Below are positions 6,867 to 15,211 of a DNA stretch of 32,756 nt, piece after piece. The notes under the pieces were generated by a model, which was not told the origin of the DNA, did not search any database, and saw only the letters and a list, made by a program, of their open reading frames with translations. A program made the translations under genes and the position numbers. The stretch comes from Kribbella turkmenica (GTDB lineage: Bacteria; Actinomycetota; Actinomycetes; Propionibacteriales; Kribbellaceae): positions 1-32,756 of the forward strand of contig NZ_SMKR01000076.1 of the NCBI RefSeq assembly GCF_004348725.1, given 5' to 3'. The stretch's first letter is position 1. Every line of letters begins with the position of its first letter.

Positions 6867-7760
6867 ATGCGCCCGTTGCCCGGCCAGGTCGTCCTCGTCA
6901 CCGGAGCCTCTCGCGGCATCGGCGCCGCGGTGGCGCGCAGGCTCGCCCAGGAGGGTGCGACCCTGGCGCTGATCGGGCTGGAACCGGACGAACTGAAGAA
7001 GGTCGCCGAGGACTGCGGCCCGCACGCCGGCTGGTGGGAGGCCGACGTCACCGACACCGAGTCGCTGCGGGCCGCGGTCGAGGCCGTGGCCGAGCGGTAC
7101 GGCCGGATCGACGTGGTCATGGCGAACGCCGGCATCGCGGCGCCGGGGTTCAGCCGGAGCATGGACCCGAAGGTGTGGGAGCGGGTCCTCGACGTCAACC
7201 TGTACGGCGTCTGGCGCACAGTCCACCTCACGCTGCCACATCTGCTGGCGAGCAAGGGCTACCTGCTGCTGGTGTCGTCCCTCGCGGCGATCGTGCGCAT
7301 CCCCGGACTCGCGTCGTACAACGTGGCCAAGGCCGGTGTCGAGGCGATGGGGGACACCCTGCGGGTCGAGCTCAAGCATCTCGGCGTCCGGGTCGGTGTC
7401 GCGCACATGACGTTCGTGGACACCGACATGGTCCGCGGGGTCGACGAGCACCCGGTGTTCGGCACGGTGCGGACAGGGGTGCCGCTGGCGAGCAGGGTGT
7501 ACCCGTTGGAGTTCGCCGTGGAGAAGTTCACCGACGGGATCAGGAGGCGCCGCCGGACCGTGCACGTGCCCGGGTGGATCGGCGCGATGAAGGTGTTCCG
7601 CTGGCTGATCCCGCACGTGATCGAGGCCGGGTCCAGGTTCAGCGTGCCGAGGGCCGACCGGGCCGCCGTCGCCGACATCGAGGCCCGCGGGCTCGCCGAG
7701 TCCACCCGTGCCTCCGGAGCGGGCGGCCGCGCCGACGCCGAGAAGGCCGCCGGACGATGA
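6867..7760 (+). CDS. Short-chain dehydrogenase/reductase
   Basis: A 297-residue NAD(P)-dependent oxidoreductase of the classical SDR family. The cofactor motif TGASRGIG is at 12-19, NAG at 87-89 and the catalytic Asn111-Ser138-Tyr151-Lys155 set is complete. The C-terminal 60 residues extend beyond the core fold and include a hydrophobic stretch (about 228-243), which may favour membrane or lipid contact. ATG 6867 is preceded by CTGGAGG. Its last four bases overlap the next gene (ATGA), so the two are translationally coupled. With the enoyl-reductase-like partner and a TetR repressor, a role in lipid or polyketide-derived lipid reduction is plausible, but the substrate is not visible. Confidence 0.9.
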   Translation: MRPLPGQVVLVTGASRGIGAAVARRLAQEGATLALIGLEPDELKKVAEDCGPHAGWWEADVTDTESLRAAVEAVAERYGRIDVVMANAGIAAPGFSRSMDPKVWERVLDVNLYGVWRTVHLTLPHLLASKGYLLLVSSLAAIVRIPGLASYNVAKAGVEAMGDTLRVELKHLGVRVGVAHMTFVDTDMVRGVDEHPVFGTVRTGVPLASRVYPLEFAVEKFTDGIRRRRRTVHVPGWIGAMKVFRWLIPHVIEAGSRFSVPRADRAAVADIEARGLAESTRASGAGGRADAEKAAGR

Positions 7761-8893
7761 GTCGCCGGTACGACGTCGTCCTGCTCGGTGCGAGCGGGTT
7801 CACCGGCAGCCTGACCGCGGAGTACCTGGCGAAGCACGCCCCCGCGGACCTTCGCTGGGCAGTTGCCGGACGCAACAAAGCGAAGCTGGAAGGCTTCGGC
7901 CGGGACGTCCTGCGCGCCGACGTCACCGACCCGGCGTCACTGAAAGCCCTCGCCGAGTCGGCCCGCGTCGTCGTCACCACGGTCGGCCCCTACATCCAGT
8001 ACGGGGAGCAACTGGTCGCCGCCTGTGCCGAAGCCGGCACGGACTACCTCGACCTGACCGGTGAGCCCGAGTTCGTCGACCGGATGTACGTCGGTTACCA
8101 CGAGCGCGCCGTCCGAACCGGTGCTCGCATCATCCACGCGTGCGGCTTCGACTCGATCCCGTACGACCTCGGCGTCCAGTTCACCGTCGAGCAGTTGCCC
8201 GAGGGCGTCCCGATCCGGGTCGACGGTCTGGTGCGCGCCGGTGCCCGTCCCTCGGGCGGGACCTTCCAGACCCTGATCACCGCGTTCTCCCGGCCGAAGG
8301 AGAACCTCGAGGCCCACCGGGCCAGGGGCCGGGCCGAGCCGCGTCCATCGGGCCGATCGGCCCGATCGGTTCCCGGAAAGCTGCACCGGCAACAGGGTTT
8401 CTGGGCCGTTCCGCTGCCGACCGTCGACCCGCAGATCGTCGCCTACTCCGCCCGCCTGCTCGACCGCTACGGGACCGACTTCCGCTACTCGCACTACGCA
8501 GCGTTCGAGCGCCTGCCGATGGTTGCCGGAGGCATCGGTGGGATCGCCCTGCTCGCGGTGGCGGCCCAGGTCCCGCGGGCACGGAAGGCGTTGCTCAACC
8601 GGATCAGGTCCGGTGAGGGCCCCAGCGCGGAGCGGCGTGCCAGGTCCTGGTTCAACGTCCGCTTCGTCGGCCGCGGTGGCGGCAAGCAGGTCGTCACCGA
8701 GGTGGCCGGCGGCGATCCCGGGTACGACGAAACCGCGAAGATGCTCGCCGAGAGCGCGCTGTGCCTGGCACTCGACGACCTGCCTGCGACAGCCGGCCAG
8801 ACCACCACAGCCGCCGCTATGGGCCCAGCGCTCCGCCAACGACTGGTCCGGGCGGGCATGACCTTCGCCACCCTGAGCGCCGACGCGTACTGA
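7757..8893 (+). CDS. Saccharopine dehydrogenase-like trans-acting enoyl reductase family protein
   Basis: A 378-residue protein with an N-terminal Rossmann fold (VVLLGASGFTGSLTAEYL) and the signatures TVGPYIQYGEQLVAAC, DLTGEPEF and HACGFDSIPYDLG of the saccharopine-dehydrogenase-like group. That group includes mycobacterial Rv2953, a trans-acting enoyl reductase of phthiocerol/phenolic glycolipid synthesis, and the related Rv2449c. A hydrophobic segment near residues 255-275 fits membrane association. True saccharopine (lysine) metabolism is unlikely. The start ATG 7757 overlaps the SDR stop in ATGA. Together with the SDR it forms a TetR-controlled reduction module whose lipid substrate is unknown. 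Confidence 0.85.
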   Translation: MSRRYDVVLLGASGFTGSLTAEYLAKHAPADLRWAVAGRNKAKLEGFGRDVLRADVTDPASLKALAESARVVVTTVGPYIQYGEQLVAACAEAGTDYLDLTGEPEFVDRMYVGYHERAVRTGARIIHACGFDSIPYDLGVQFTVEQLPEGVPIRVDGLVRAGARPSGGTFQTLITAFSRPKENLEAHRARGRAEPRPSGRSARSVPGKLHRQQGFWAVPLPTVDPQIVAYSARLLDRYGTDFRYSHYAAFERLPMVAGGIGGIALLAVAAQVPRARKALLNRIRSGEGPSAERRARSWFNVRFVGRGGGKQVVTEVAGGDPGYDETAKMLAESALCLALDDLPATAGQTTTAAAMGPALRQRLVRAGMTFATLSADAY

Positions 8894-8912
8894 CCGTCAG
8901 CGGCGGAGCCGG

Positions 8913-9062
8913 ATGCCCGGATGGATCCCGGGGTCGCGGCGTACGTCGCGCATCGGGTGGCAGGCTGGAGGACATGAGGACACGCGTCTCAACCTGATCT
9001 GGCTGGTGCTGCCGCTCGGAAAGGACCTCGTCCCCACCGACCAGCCGTTCGCGCCGCGGTGA
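8913..9062 (+). CDS. Possible small ORF or gene remnant coupled to the MBL gene
   Basis: A 49-codon frame from ATG 8913 (GGAG four bases upstream) ends in TGA at 9060-9062, overlapping the GTG of the next gene as GTGA, the usual sign of translational coupling. The C-terminal half contains a hydrophobic patch, NLIWLVLPLG. The N-terminal half looks like no protein I know. It may be a genuine small protein or the surviving tail of a lost gene. I do not recognise it. Confidence 0.25.
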   Translation: MPGWIPGSRRTSRIGWQAGGHEDTRLNLIWLVLPLGKDLVPTDQPFAPR

Positions 9063-9790
9063 GGTCGCTCACCGTCCTTGGCTCCTGTGGTGCCTGGCCG
9101 GAGCCCGGTCGCGCGTGTGCCGGCTTCCTGCTCGAGTACGACGGCTTCACGGTCGTCCTCGATCTCGGCTACGCCGCCCTCCCGCAGCTCCTGCGCCACC
9201 GCCCGGGCGGCGACGTCGACGCGGTCGTGGTCACGCATCAGCACCCGGACCACTGTGTCGACGTGAGCGCGCTCGCCCGGGTCCGGCACTACGCGGCACG
9301 CGACGCGGCGCCGATCCCGCTCCACTGTCCGCCGGGCGTTGTCGACGTACTGCGAGCGCTCGAGCCCACGCCGGATCCGGCGACCGTCTTCGACGTACAC
9401 GACCTGACCACGACGAAAGAGATCGGCCCGTTCACGCTGGAGACTGTGCTGCTGCCGCACTACGTCACCAACCCTGGCGTCCGGTTGACCGCACCGGGCG
9501 TCTCGGTCGGCTACACCGGCGACAGCGGACCGTCCCCCGCGCTGACGAAGCTTGCCCAAGGCACCGAGCTGCTGATCTCCGACGCCACCCTGCAGGGTCC
9601 GTCGCCGCAGACCACGCCGCGCTACGTGATGACCGCGGCCGAAGCTGCCCGCGCAGCCAGGGGAGCGAAGCGGCTGCTGCTGACCCACTTCTGGCCGGGC
9701 TCGGACCGATCGGTGTCGGTCACCGAAGCACAGCAGGAATTCACCGGTGAAGTGATCGCGGCCGACGAAGGGCTCATCCTTCCGCTGTGA
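9059..9790 (+). CDS. MBL-fold metal-dependent hydrolase
   Basis: A 243-residue metallo-beta-lactamase-fold protein related to the RNase Z/PhnP-like group. The metal ligands are visible in order: THQHPDH (His60, His62, Asp64, His65), His134 in LLPHY, Asp155 in YTGDSG, Asp175 in SDATLQG and His210 in LLLTHFWPG. The exact substrate is not predictable; relatives act on phosphodiesters or cyclic nucleotides. No signal peptide is seen. GTG 9059 is chosen because the conserved core begins immediately and the codon overlaps the upstream stop. It converges on a hemerythrin gene about 100 bases away. Confidence 0.85.
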   Translation: MRSLTVLGSCGAWPEPGRACAGFLLEYDGFTVVLDLGYAALPQLLRHRPGGDVDAVVVTHQHPDHCVDVSALARVRHYAARDAAPIPLHCPPGVVDVLRALEPTPDPATVFDVHDLTTTKEIGPFTLETVLLPHYVTNPGVRLTAPGVSVGYTGDSGPSPALTKLAQGTELLISDATLQGPSPQTTPRYVMTAAEAARAARGAKRLLLTHFWPGSDRSVSVTEAQQEFTGEVIAADEGLILPL

Positions 9791-9896
9791 GCCGCGCGCC
9801 GCAGGGCCGAGCGGTGCAGCAAGTTCCGCCGGACGCCTGCAGGGGGACCACGGCCCGTACCTGAGCGCGAGGCCGGTGACCGACGAGCCGCTTGCG

Positions 9897-10406
9897 TCAG
9901 GCTGCTTCGACGACCTTCCGCACGTTGGCGATGCCACCGCAGCCGGACTTGATCAACCGGGCGCGCTCCTGCGCGAACGCGTCGCCCAGTTGCCGACGGG
10001 TCTCCTCCGAGATGTCGGTGCGGGCCGGGTTGAGGACGTCGCGCTCCTCCTCGTCGAGGTGGTGCGAGAGCGCCTCGGACAGCTCGTGCAGCTTCTCGCT
10101 GAACTCCTCGCTGCCGGCGTCCTCGACCTCCATCAGCGCCAGCAGCGCCTCGTTGCCCTCGTCGTGCTCGTGCTCGGAGTGCTCGACCTCCTCGGCGTCG
10201 ATCGCGTCCTTGCGCCGCAGCGACGGGTACACCTTCGACTCCTCCGCCTCCGCGTGCGCGATCAGCACCGTGACCAGGTCGGCCAGTACGGCGTCCCGGT
10301 CGCTCCGCACGTCCCGCAGTTCGCGCAGCGCCTCCTCGAACCAGCGGTGGTCCGCGAGGATGATCTCCACCACGTCCCCACCCGTGGCCGGCAGGATCTT
10401 CGGCAT
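9897..10406 (-). CDS. Hemerythrin HHE-domain protein
   Basis: A 169-residue four-helix-bundle protein of the hemerythrin/HHE cation-binding family, which binds a di-iron site for oxygen, NO or redox sensing. Iron ligands are suggested by His20 (ILADHRWFEEAL), HAEAEE (51-56), the His-rich stretch HSEHEHDEGNE (76-86) and SHHLDEEE (114-121). It is strongly acidic. ATG 10406 has GGAGG seven bases upstream; longer readings lack a site. It is divergent from dimethylargininase with 70 bases between. A link with nitric oxide is tempting, since dimethylargininase products and substrates matter for NO in animals, but in bacteria this is speculation. Confidence 0.88.
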   Translation of the reverse strand: MPKILPATGGDVVEIILADHRWFEEALRELRDVRSDRDAVLADLVTVLIAHAEAEESKVYPSLRRKDAIDAEEVEHSEHEHDEGNEALLALMEVEDAGSEEFSEKLHELSEALSHHLDEEERDVLNPARTDISEETRRQLGDAFAQERARLIKSGCGGIANVRKVVEAA

Positions 10407-10464
10407 TCGTCGCCCTCCAAGCATCTCGAACGTCTGCGGAGCAGGTACCCAGGTCCTCACCGGA

Positions 10465-10470
10465 TAACCT
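10465..10470 (+). promoter_or_regulatory. -10 element for leaderless ddaH
   Basis: TAACCT is followed by six bases (GCAGCC) and ATG 10477. There is no ribosome binding site in the 15 bases before the start. Confidence 0.5.
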
Positions 10471-10476
10471 GCAGCC

Positions 10477-11250
10477 ATGCCGACTGCCTTGCCGACCGCG
10501 CTGGTCCGACGTCCCAGTCCGCGGCTCGCCGACGGAATCGTCACCCACATCGAACGCACCCCGGTCGACGCCGGGCTGGCCGCCCGCCAGTGGCAGCGGT
10601 ACGTCGACGCACTCGTGACCACCGGCTGGACCACGGTCGAGGTGCCGGCGATCGACGAATGCCCGGACGGCGTCTTCGTCGAGGACACGATGGTCGTGTA
10701 CGGCGATCTCGCGGTGATCGCCCGCGCCGGCGCCGACGAACGCCGGCCGGAGGCCGAGGCCGCGGAGCGGACCGTGGCCGCGCAGGGCTACCGGATCACC
10801 CGCATCACCGCGCCCGGCACCCTCGACGGCGGCGACATCCTGAAGATCGGCACCACCGTGTACGCCGGTCTCGGCGGCCGCACGAACGCGGACGGAATCC
10901 GCCAGCTGGCCGAGGCCCTCGAGCCGCTCGGCGCGACCGTGCGGGCGGTGCCGGTGACGAAGGTGCTGCACCTGAAGTCGGCGGTGACCGCACTGCCTGA
11001 CGGCGCGGTCGTCGGGTACGAGCCGCTCGTCGACGACCCGCGGGCGTTCGACGTGTTCGAACCCGTCCCGGAAGAATCGGGCGCGCACGTCGTGCTGCTG
11101 GGGGAGGGGCGTCTGCTGATGGCCGCGTCGGCACCGAAGTCCGCGGCGAGGTTCGAGCAGTTGGGCTACACGCCGGTGGTCGTCGACATCAGCGAGTTCG
11201 AGAAGCTCGAGGGCTGTGTCACGTGCCTCTCGGTGCGCTTGCGTCGTTGA
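10477..11250 (+). CDS. ddaH: Dimethylarginine dimethylaminohydrolase
   Basis: A 257-residue member of the guanidino-group-modifying superfamily. It hydrolyses methylated arginines to citrulline and methylamines. Evidence includes FVEDTMVV (68-75), GTLDGGD with Asp117 (114-120), the catalytic His165 in LHLKSAV and the C-terminal nucleophile in CVTCLSVRL (Cys250). Length and motif order match bacterial enzymes of this family. It is probably translated from a leaderless message. The 3' end overlaps the convergent TPR gene by 32 bases. Confidence 0.92.
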   Translation: MPTALPTALVRRPSPRLADGIVTHIERTPVDAGLAARQWQRYVDALVTTGWTTVEVPAIDECPDGVFVEDTMVVYGDLAVIARAGADERRPEAEAAERTVAAQGYRITRITAPGTLDGGDILKIGTTVYAGLGGRTNADGIRQLAEALEPLGATVRAVPVTKVLHLKSAVTALPDGAVVGYEPLVDDPRAFDVFEPVPEESGAHVVLLGEGRLLMAASAPKSAARFEQLGYTPVVVDISEFEKLEGCVTCLSVRLRR

Positions 11251-12166
11251 GCAACCGCCGGGCCGCTTCGGCTGCTTGGACGTCCCGCTTCCGGCCCCGG
11301 GTCCCGGTCACGTGGCATGCGTCCACCAGTGCTGTGCGGTAGACGACCGCGTCCGGGTGTGAGGCGCCGAGTGCCTGCATGCTGTCGTCGACAACCTGGG
11401 TGAGTGCCTCGATCGCGTCGGCGATCTCACCGCAGGCCATCAGCGCCCGCCCGAGTGCGGCGCGGTCGCGCAGCAGTTGAGCGTCGTACCGGTCGAGGTC
11501 CTGCTCGTCGACGGCGACGATGTTCGCGAGCAGCTTGGCCTCCGAGCGCGGGCCGCCGACCATCAGTCGCGCGCCGGTGACCGCTTCGGTCGCGGCACGG
11601 GTCAGTTCGTGGTTGGGCCCGAACACCTCGACCAGTTGCGGCGTCATCAACTCGAACCACGCGATCGCGCGGCCGTAGTTCGCGGTCGCGAGCAGGCCCT
11701 GCGCGACTCGCAGCCGCACGCGCAGCGTGGCCGGGTCGTCGGCCGGCAGCCTCTTCTCCCGGTCGGTCAGCGCGGATTGGTAGAAGGGCAGGGCCCGGCC
11801 GGGTTCGCTGTCGCGCCAGTACGCCTCGGCCTGCTGGTACGCCGGATCGCCGTCGAGCTCGGGATGCGCGCTCACCGCGTCCTGGCGTACGACGGTCTGC
11901 ACCGGCCGGTCGACGACCTTGCGGCCGATGTAGCCGCGGCCGCCGGTCGGGATGATCCGGAACCGGCCGATCTTCGCGACCGGGATCCACAGGTAGGTGG
12001 AGTACAGCGTGCGGATCGACGAGCCGCAGTCCTCACAGACATCGCGGTGGCCGTAGAAGCGGCTCCCGATCCCGGTGGCCCCGGCCTCGTCCGGCGGACG
12101 CCAGGCGATCGACGACGCGGTGCAGGGTGCGCAGAACGGGTAGACCCCCCGCCGTTCATCGTTCAT
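11219..12166 (-). CDS. Zinc-ribbon/tetratricopeptide-repeat protein
   Basis: A 315-residue protein I cannot assign to a characterised family. The N-terminus has two CxxC pairs (Cys12/15 and Cys44/47) forming a probable zinc ribbon, then a short basic segment with Gly-Arg repeats (about 67-82). From about residue 105 a helical region follows with tetratricopeptide-type units (YQQAEAYWRDSEPGRALPFYQSAL and later repeats). Such a layout suggests a protein-interaction scaffold. ATG 12166 overlaps the polymerase IV stop by 11 bases, so translation of the two is coupled; alternative starts 9 and 60 bases upstream lie deeper inside dinB. A DNA-damage-related role is inferred from this coupling only. 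Confidence 0.75.
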   Translation of the reverse strand: MNDERRGVYPFCAPCTASSIAWRPPDEAGATGIGSRFYGHRDVCEDCGSSIRTLYSTYLWIPVAKIGRFRIIPTGGRGYIGRKVVDRPVQTVVRQDAVSAHPELDGDPAYQQAEAYWRDSEPGRALPFYQSALTDREKRLPADDPATLRVRLRVAQGLLATANYGRAIAWFELMTPQLVEVFGPNHELTRAATEAVTGARLMVGGPRSEAKLLANIVAVDEQDLDRYDAQLLRDRAALGRALMACGEIADAIEALTQVVDDSMQALGASHPDAVVYRTALVDACHVTGTRGRKRDVQAAEAARRLLNDASAPRGT

Positions 12167-13514
12167 TCGGCCCATTCTGGCCGCTCCGGGGTTCGTCGTC
12201 CTCATCGGCTCCGCCCGGAGCCACATTTTCGAGCGCGGGGTCGTCGACGGCGAACGTGCGCACCGGTCCCGGCGGCGTCTCCGCGGTCTCGAAGCGGACC
12301 GTCACCCGGCCGAGTCCCGAGCCCCAGACCCAGCCACGGCCGTAGTCGGGATGGACGACGTCCTGGCCGGGGTAGTAGCCGGTGACGTCGCGGACACGCT
12401 CGGGCAACTCGACCACCTCGGGCGGCCGGTCGGCGTACTCGCTCTCGGTGAAGAGGTCGTCCTGGATCCAGTCGGCCAGGGACGAGACACCGACTCCGAG
12501 CAACCGGATGCCGCCGGAGACGTCGCTCTCCTCGAGCAACCGGCGGGCGACCCGGGCGACCACCCGCGCGTCGTCGGTCGGCCCGGCCAGCGTGGACGAC
12601 CGGGTGTGGGTGGTGAAGTCGTGCATCCGGGTCTTCACCGTCACGGTCCGCCCGGACAACTGCGCCTTCTGCAGGCGCTCGGCGACGCGGTGCGCCATCC
12701 GGTCCGCGATCGCGGACAGCAGTGAGCGGTCGATGATGTCGGTCTCGAAGGTGTCCTCGACACTGACCGACTTGGTCTCCCGGTCGCTCACCACCGGACG
12801 GTCGTCGGCGGCGATCGCCAGCCGGTGCAGGCTCGAGCCGTGCGCCGACCCGACCTGGCGGATCAGTTCGTCCTCGTCCAGTTGCTGCAGGTCGGCGACG
12901 GTCCGCACGCCGGCCATGCTCAACCGCTGCGCGGTCGCGGGACCGACGCCGGGAATGACCGTGACCTGCATCGGTGCGAGGAACTCGGCCTCCGTCCCCG
13001 GCGGTACGACGACCACGCCGTCCGGTTTGTCGAGGTCGCTGGCGATCTTGGCGATCAGCTTCGACGTGCCCGCGCCGACAGACGCGGTCAGGCCGCCGCT
13101 CGCCGCCCGGATCGCGGCCTTCAGGTCGAGCGCGATCGCGTGCACGTCGTCGACCGTCAGTCCGGTCAGCCCGGCCGCGGACAGATCGACGAACGCCTCG
13201 TCCAGCGACAGCGGCTCGACCAGCGGCGACAGCGTCCGCATCTGCGCCATCACCGCCTGACTCGTCCGCCGGTACTCCTCGAACCGCGGGCCGAGGTACG
13301 CCGCGTGCGGACAGCGCGACCGTGCCTCCGCCGTCGACATCGCCGACCGGACGCCGTACTTGCGCGCTTCGTACGACGCCGTCGAGACCACACCGCGCAG
13401 GCCGATCCCGCCGACCACCACCGGCTTGCCCCGCAACGACGGCTTGTCCCGCTGCTCGACGGCCGCGAAGAACGCGTCCAGGTCGACATGCAGGACCGAA
13501 GGTTCACCACGCAC
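12156..13514 (-). CDS. dinB: DNA polymerase IV (Y family)
   Basis: A 452-residue translesion polymerase. The catalytic motifs are intact: HVDLDAFFAAVEQ (Asp11 and steric-gate Phe region), SYEARKYGV and LSLDEAFVDL (Asp105, Glu106). The SVGAGTSKLIAKIASDLDKPDG stretch and the two helix-hairpin-helix elements of the thumb follow, then the little finger. About 60 extra residues at the C-terminus (from GYYPGQDVVHPDYG) look like a small beta-rich module, seen in many actinobacterial DinB proteins, rather than a beta-clamp motif alone. GTG 13514 is chosen because GGGGAG lies nine bases upstream and the conserved core starts at residue 8. No LexA-type SOS box is apparent upstream. It leads a coupled pair with the TPR gene. 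Confidence 0.93.
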   Translation of the reverse strand: MRGEPSVLHVDLDAFFAAVEQRDKPSLRGKPVVVGGIGLRGVVSTASYEARKYGVRSAMSTAEARSRCPHAAYLGPRFEEYRRTSQAVMAQMRTLSPLVEPLSLDEAFVDLSAAGLTGLTVDDVHAIALDLKAAIRAASGGLTASVGAGTSKLIAKIASDLDKPDGVVVVPPGTEAEFLAPMQVTVIPGVGPATAQRLSMAGVRTVADLQQLDEDELIRQVGSAHGSSLHRLAIAADDRPVVSDRETKSVSVEDTFETDIIDRSLLSAIADRMAHRVAERLQKAQLSGRTVTVKTRMHDFTTHTRSSTLAGPTDDARVVARVARRLLEESDVSGGIRLLGVGVSSLADWIQDDLFTESEYADRPPEVVELPERVRDVTGYYPGQDVVHPDYGRGWVWGSGLGRVTVRFETAETPPGPVRTFAVDDPALENVAPGGADEDDEPRSGQNGPNER

Positions 13515-13693
13515 CTGACAAGTCTCCCCGTTACCACCGACAGTCCACGACCGGGCCCGTCCCCGGGCCTGCCGGTTTCGTTGCTCCGGGCAAATCTCCC
13601 CGGTGATCCCGGCCGGCTCGCGGCACCCGGCGTGACCTACCACGCGCTTGCGGCTCACATCCGCGGGCACCTTCAGGCAGACTGAGGCCATGG

Positions 13694-13724
13694 CACCACG
13701 GGGCCACCACGGGGCCACCACGGG
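13694..13724 (+). repeat. Triple 11-base direct repeat before GCS2 gene
   Basis: CACCACGGGG recurs at 13694, 13705 and 13716 with an 11-base period; the third copy ends in GGGAGG, the ribosome binding site of the gene at 13733. A 16-codon frame, ATG 13690 to TGA 13738-13740, runs through the repeats and overlaps the downstream start codon. Confidence 0.7.
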
Positions 13725-13732
13725 AGGCGCAG

Positions 13733-15211
13733 ATGGGTGAGGAAGTCGACCGGGTCGAGTTCACCCGGGCGGACCGGACGGCGTTCCGCAACCAGGTCCA
13801 CCGGAACCTGGACGCGTTCGCCCGGATGTTGCGCGAGGCCAGGTTCGCACCCGAGCGGCCGATGACCGGGATCGAGATCGAGCTGAACCTGGTCGACGAG
13901 CAGTACGACCCGGCGTTCAAGAACTCCGAGGTGCTGAGCGCGATCGAGGACGACGCGTTCCAGACCGAGCTCGGCCAGTTCAACATCGAGATCAACGTGC
14001 CGCCCGGCCAGATCGACGGCATCGGGCTGGACACGATGGAGTCGGCCATCCGCGACAGCCTGAACGCGGCCGAGGAGAAGGCCGGCCGGACCGGTTCGTC
14101 GATGGTGATCGTCGGCATCCTGCCGACGCTGATGACCGACCACATCCACCGTGAGGCGCTGAGCACCAATCCGCGGTACGCGTTGCTGAACGACCAGATC
14201 TTCGCCGCCCGCGGCGAAGACGTGCAGATCGCGATCGACGGGGTCGAACGACTCGCGGTAACCGCGGACAGCATCGTGCCGGAGGCCGCCTGCACGTCCA
14301 CGCAGTTCCACCTGCAGGTCACGCCGGAGGCGTTCCCCAGGTACTGGAACGCGGCCCAGGCGATCTCCGGCGTGCAGCTCGCGGTCGGCGCGAACTCGCC
14401 GTTCCTGTTCGGCAAGGAGCTGATGCGGGAGACCCGGATCGCGTTGTTCGAGCAGGCCGCGGACACCCGAACGCACGAGCTGAAGACCCAGGGGGTGCGG
14501 CCACGGGTGTGGTTCGGCGAGCGCTGGATCACCTCGATCTTCGACCTGTTCGAGGAGAATTCCCGCTACTACCCGGCCCTGCTGCCGGTCACCTCGGACG
14601 AGGACCCGATCGCCGTCCTGGACCGTGGCGACACCCCGGCCCTTTCGGAGTTGCGGCTGCACAACGGGACGATCTACCGCTGGAACCGCCCGGTGTACGA
14701 CGTTGTCCGGGACAAGCCCCACCTGCGGGTGGAGAATCGCGTGCTGCCGGCCGGCCCGACGGTCGTCGACACGATCGCGAACGGTGCCTTCTACTTCGGC
14801 CTGGTGCGTGCGCTGGCCGACGACGAACGGCCGATCTGGTCGCAGATGTCGTTCTCCGCGGCCGAGGAGAACTTCCACGAGGCCGCCCGGCACGGCATCG
14901 ACGCGGAGGTCTTCTGGCCCGGCGTCGGGACCGCGCGCGCGACCGAGCTGGTGCTGCGCCGCCTGTTGCCGTTGGCCACGCAGGGCCTGGACGCCTGGGG
15001 TGTCGACGCCGCGGTCCGCGACCGGCTGCTCGGCATCATCGAGCAACGCTGCCTGACCAACCGTAACGGTGCCGCCTGGCAGGCCGACGAGTTTCATCGA
15101 CTGTATACAAAGGGTTCCCACGGTCGCCGGGACGCGCTCCGCGGCATGCTCCGCCGGTACTCCGAGCACATGCACGCGAACACGCCCGTGCACGAGTGGC
15201 CGGTCGACTGA
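13733..15211 (+). CDS. Glutamate-cysteine ligase family 2 (GCS2) protein
   Basis: A 492-residue protein of the GCS2 carboxylate-amine ligase family, which joins the gamma-carboxylate of glutamate to an amine using ATP. The family motif GIEIELNLVD (46-55) supplies metal/ATP ligands, and ELGQFNIEINVPP, TSTQFHLQV and the VENRVLPAGPTVVDT region follow in expected order. It is longer than the roughly 370-residue YbdK subgroup and matches the longer actinobacterial form usually named glutamate-cysteine ligase. Since actinobacteria mainly use mycothiol, its true substrate may differ from cysteine. The ATG at 13733 has GGGAGG upstream. It is divergent from dinB and followed by a long non-coding stretch. 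Confidence 0.82.
   Translation: MGEEVDRVEFTRADRTAFRNQVHRNLDAFARMLREARFAPERPMTGIEIELNLVDEQYDPAFKNSEVLSAIEDDAFQTELGQFNIEINVPPGQIDGIGLDTMESAIRDSLNAAEEKAGRTGSSMVIVGILPTLMTDHIHREALSTNPRYALLNDQIFAARGEDVQIAIDGVERLAVTADSIVPEAACTSTQFHLQVTPEAFPRYWNAAQAISGVQLAVGANSPFLFGKELMRETRIALFEQAADTRTHELKTQGVRPRVWFGERWITSIFDLFEENSRYYPALLPVTSDEDPIAVLDRGDTPALSELRLHNGTIYRWNRPVYDVVRDKPHLRVENRVLPAGPTVVDTIANGAFYFGLVRALADDERPIWSQMSFSAAEENFHEAARHGIDAEVFWPGVGTARATELVLRRLLPLATQGLDAWGVDAAVRDRLLGIIEQRCLTNRNGAAWQADEFHRLYTKGSHGRRDALRGMLRRYSEHMHANTPVHEWPVD

Noticed and set aside
8340..8371. Short GATCGGCC tandem/palindromic run inside the enoyl-reductase-like gene
   Set aside because: It encodes a Pro/Ser/Arg-rich loop in frame and is explained by codon bias; it is not a separate element.
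13515..13732. Search for a LexA/SOS box before dinB
   Set aside because: No CGAAC-N4-GTTCG-like palindrome is visible in the gap.
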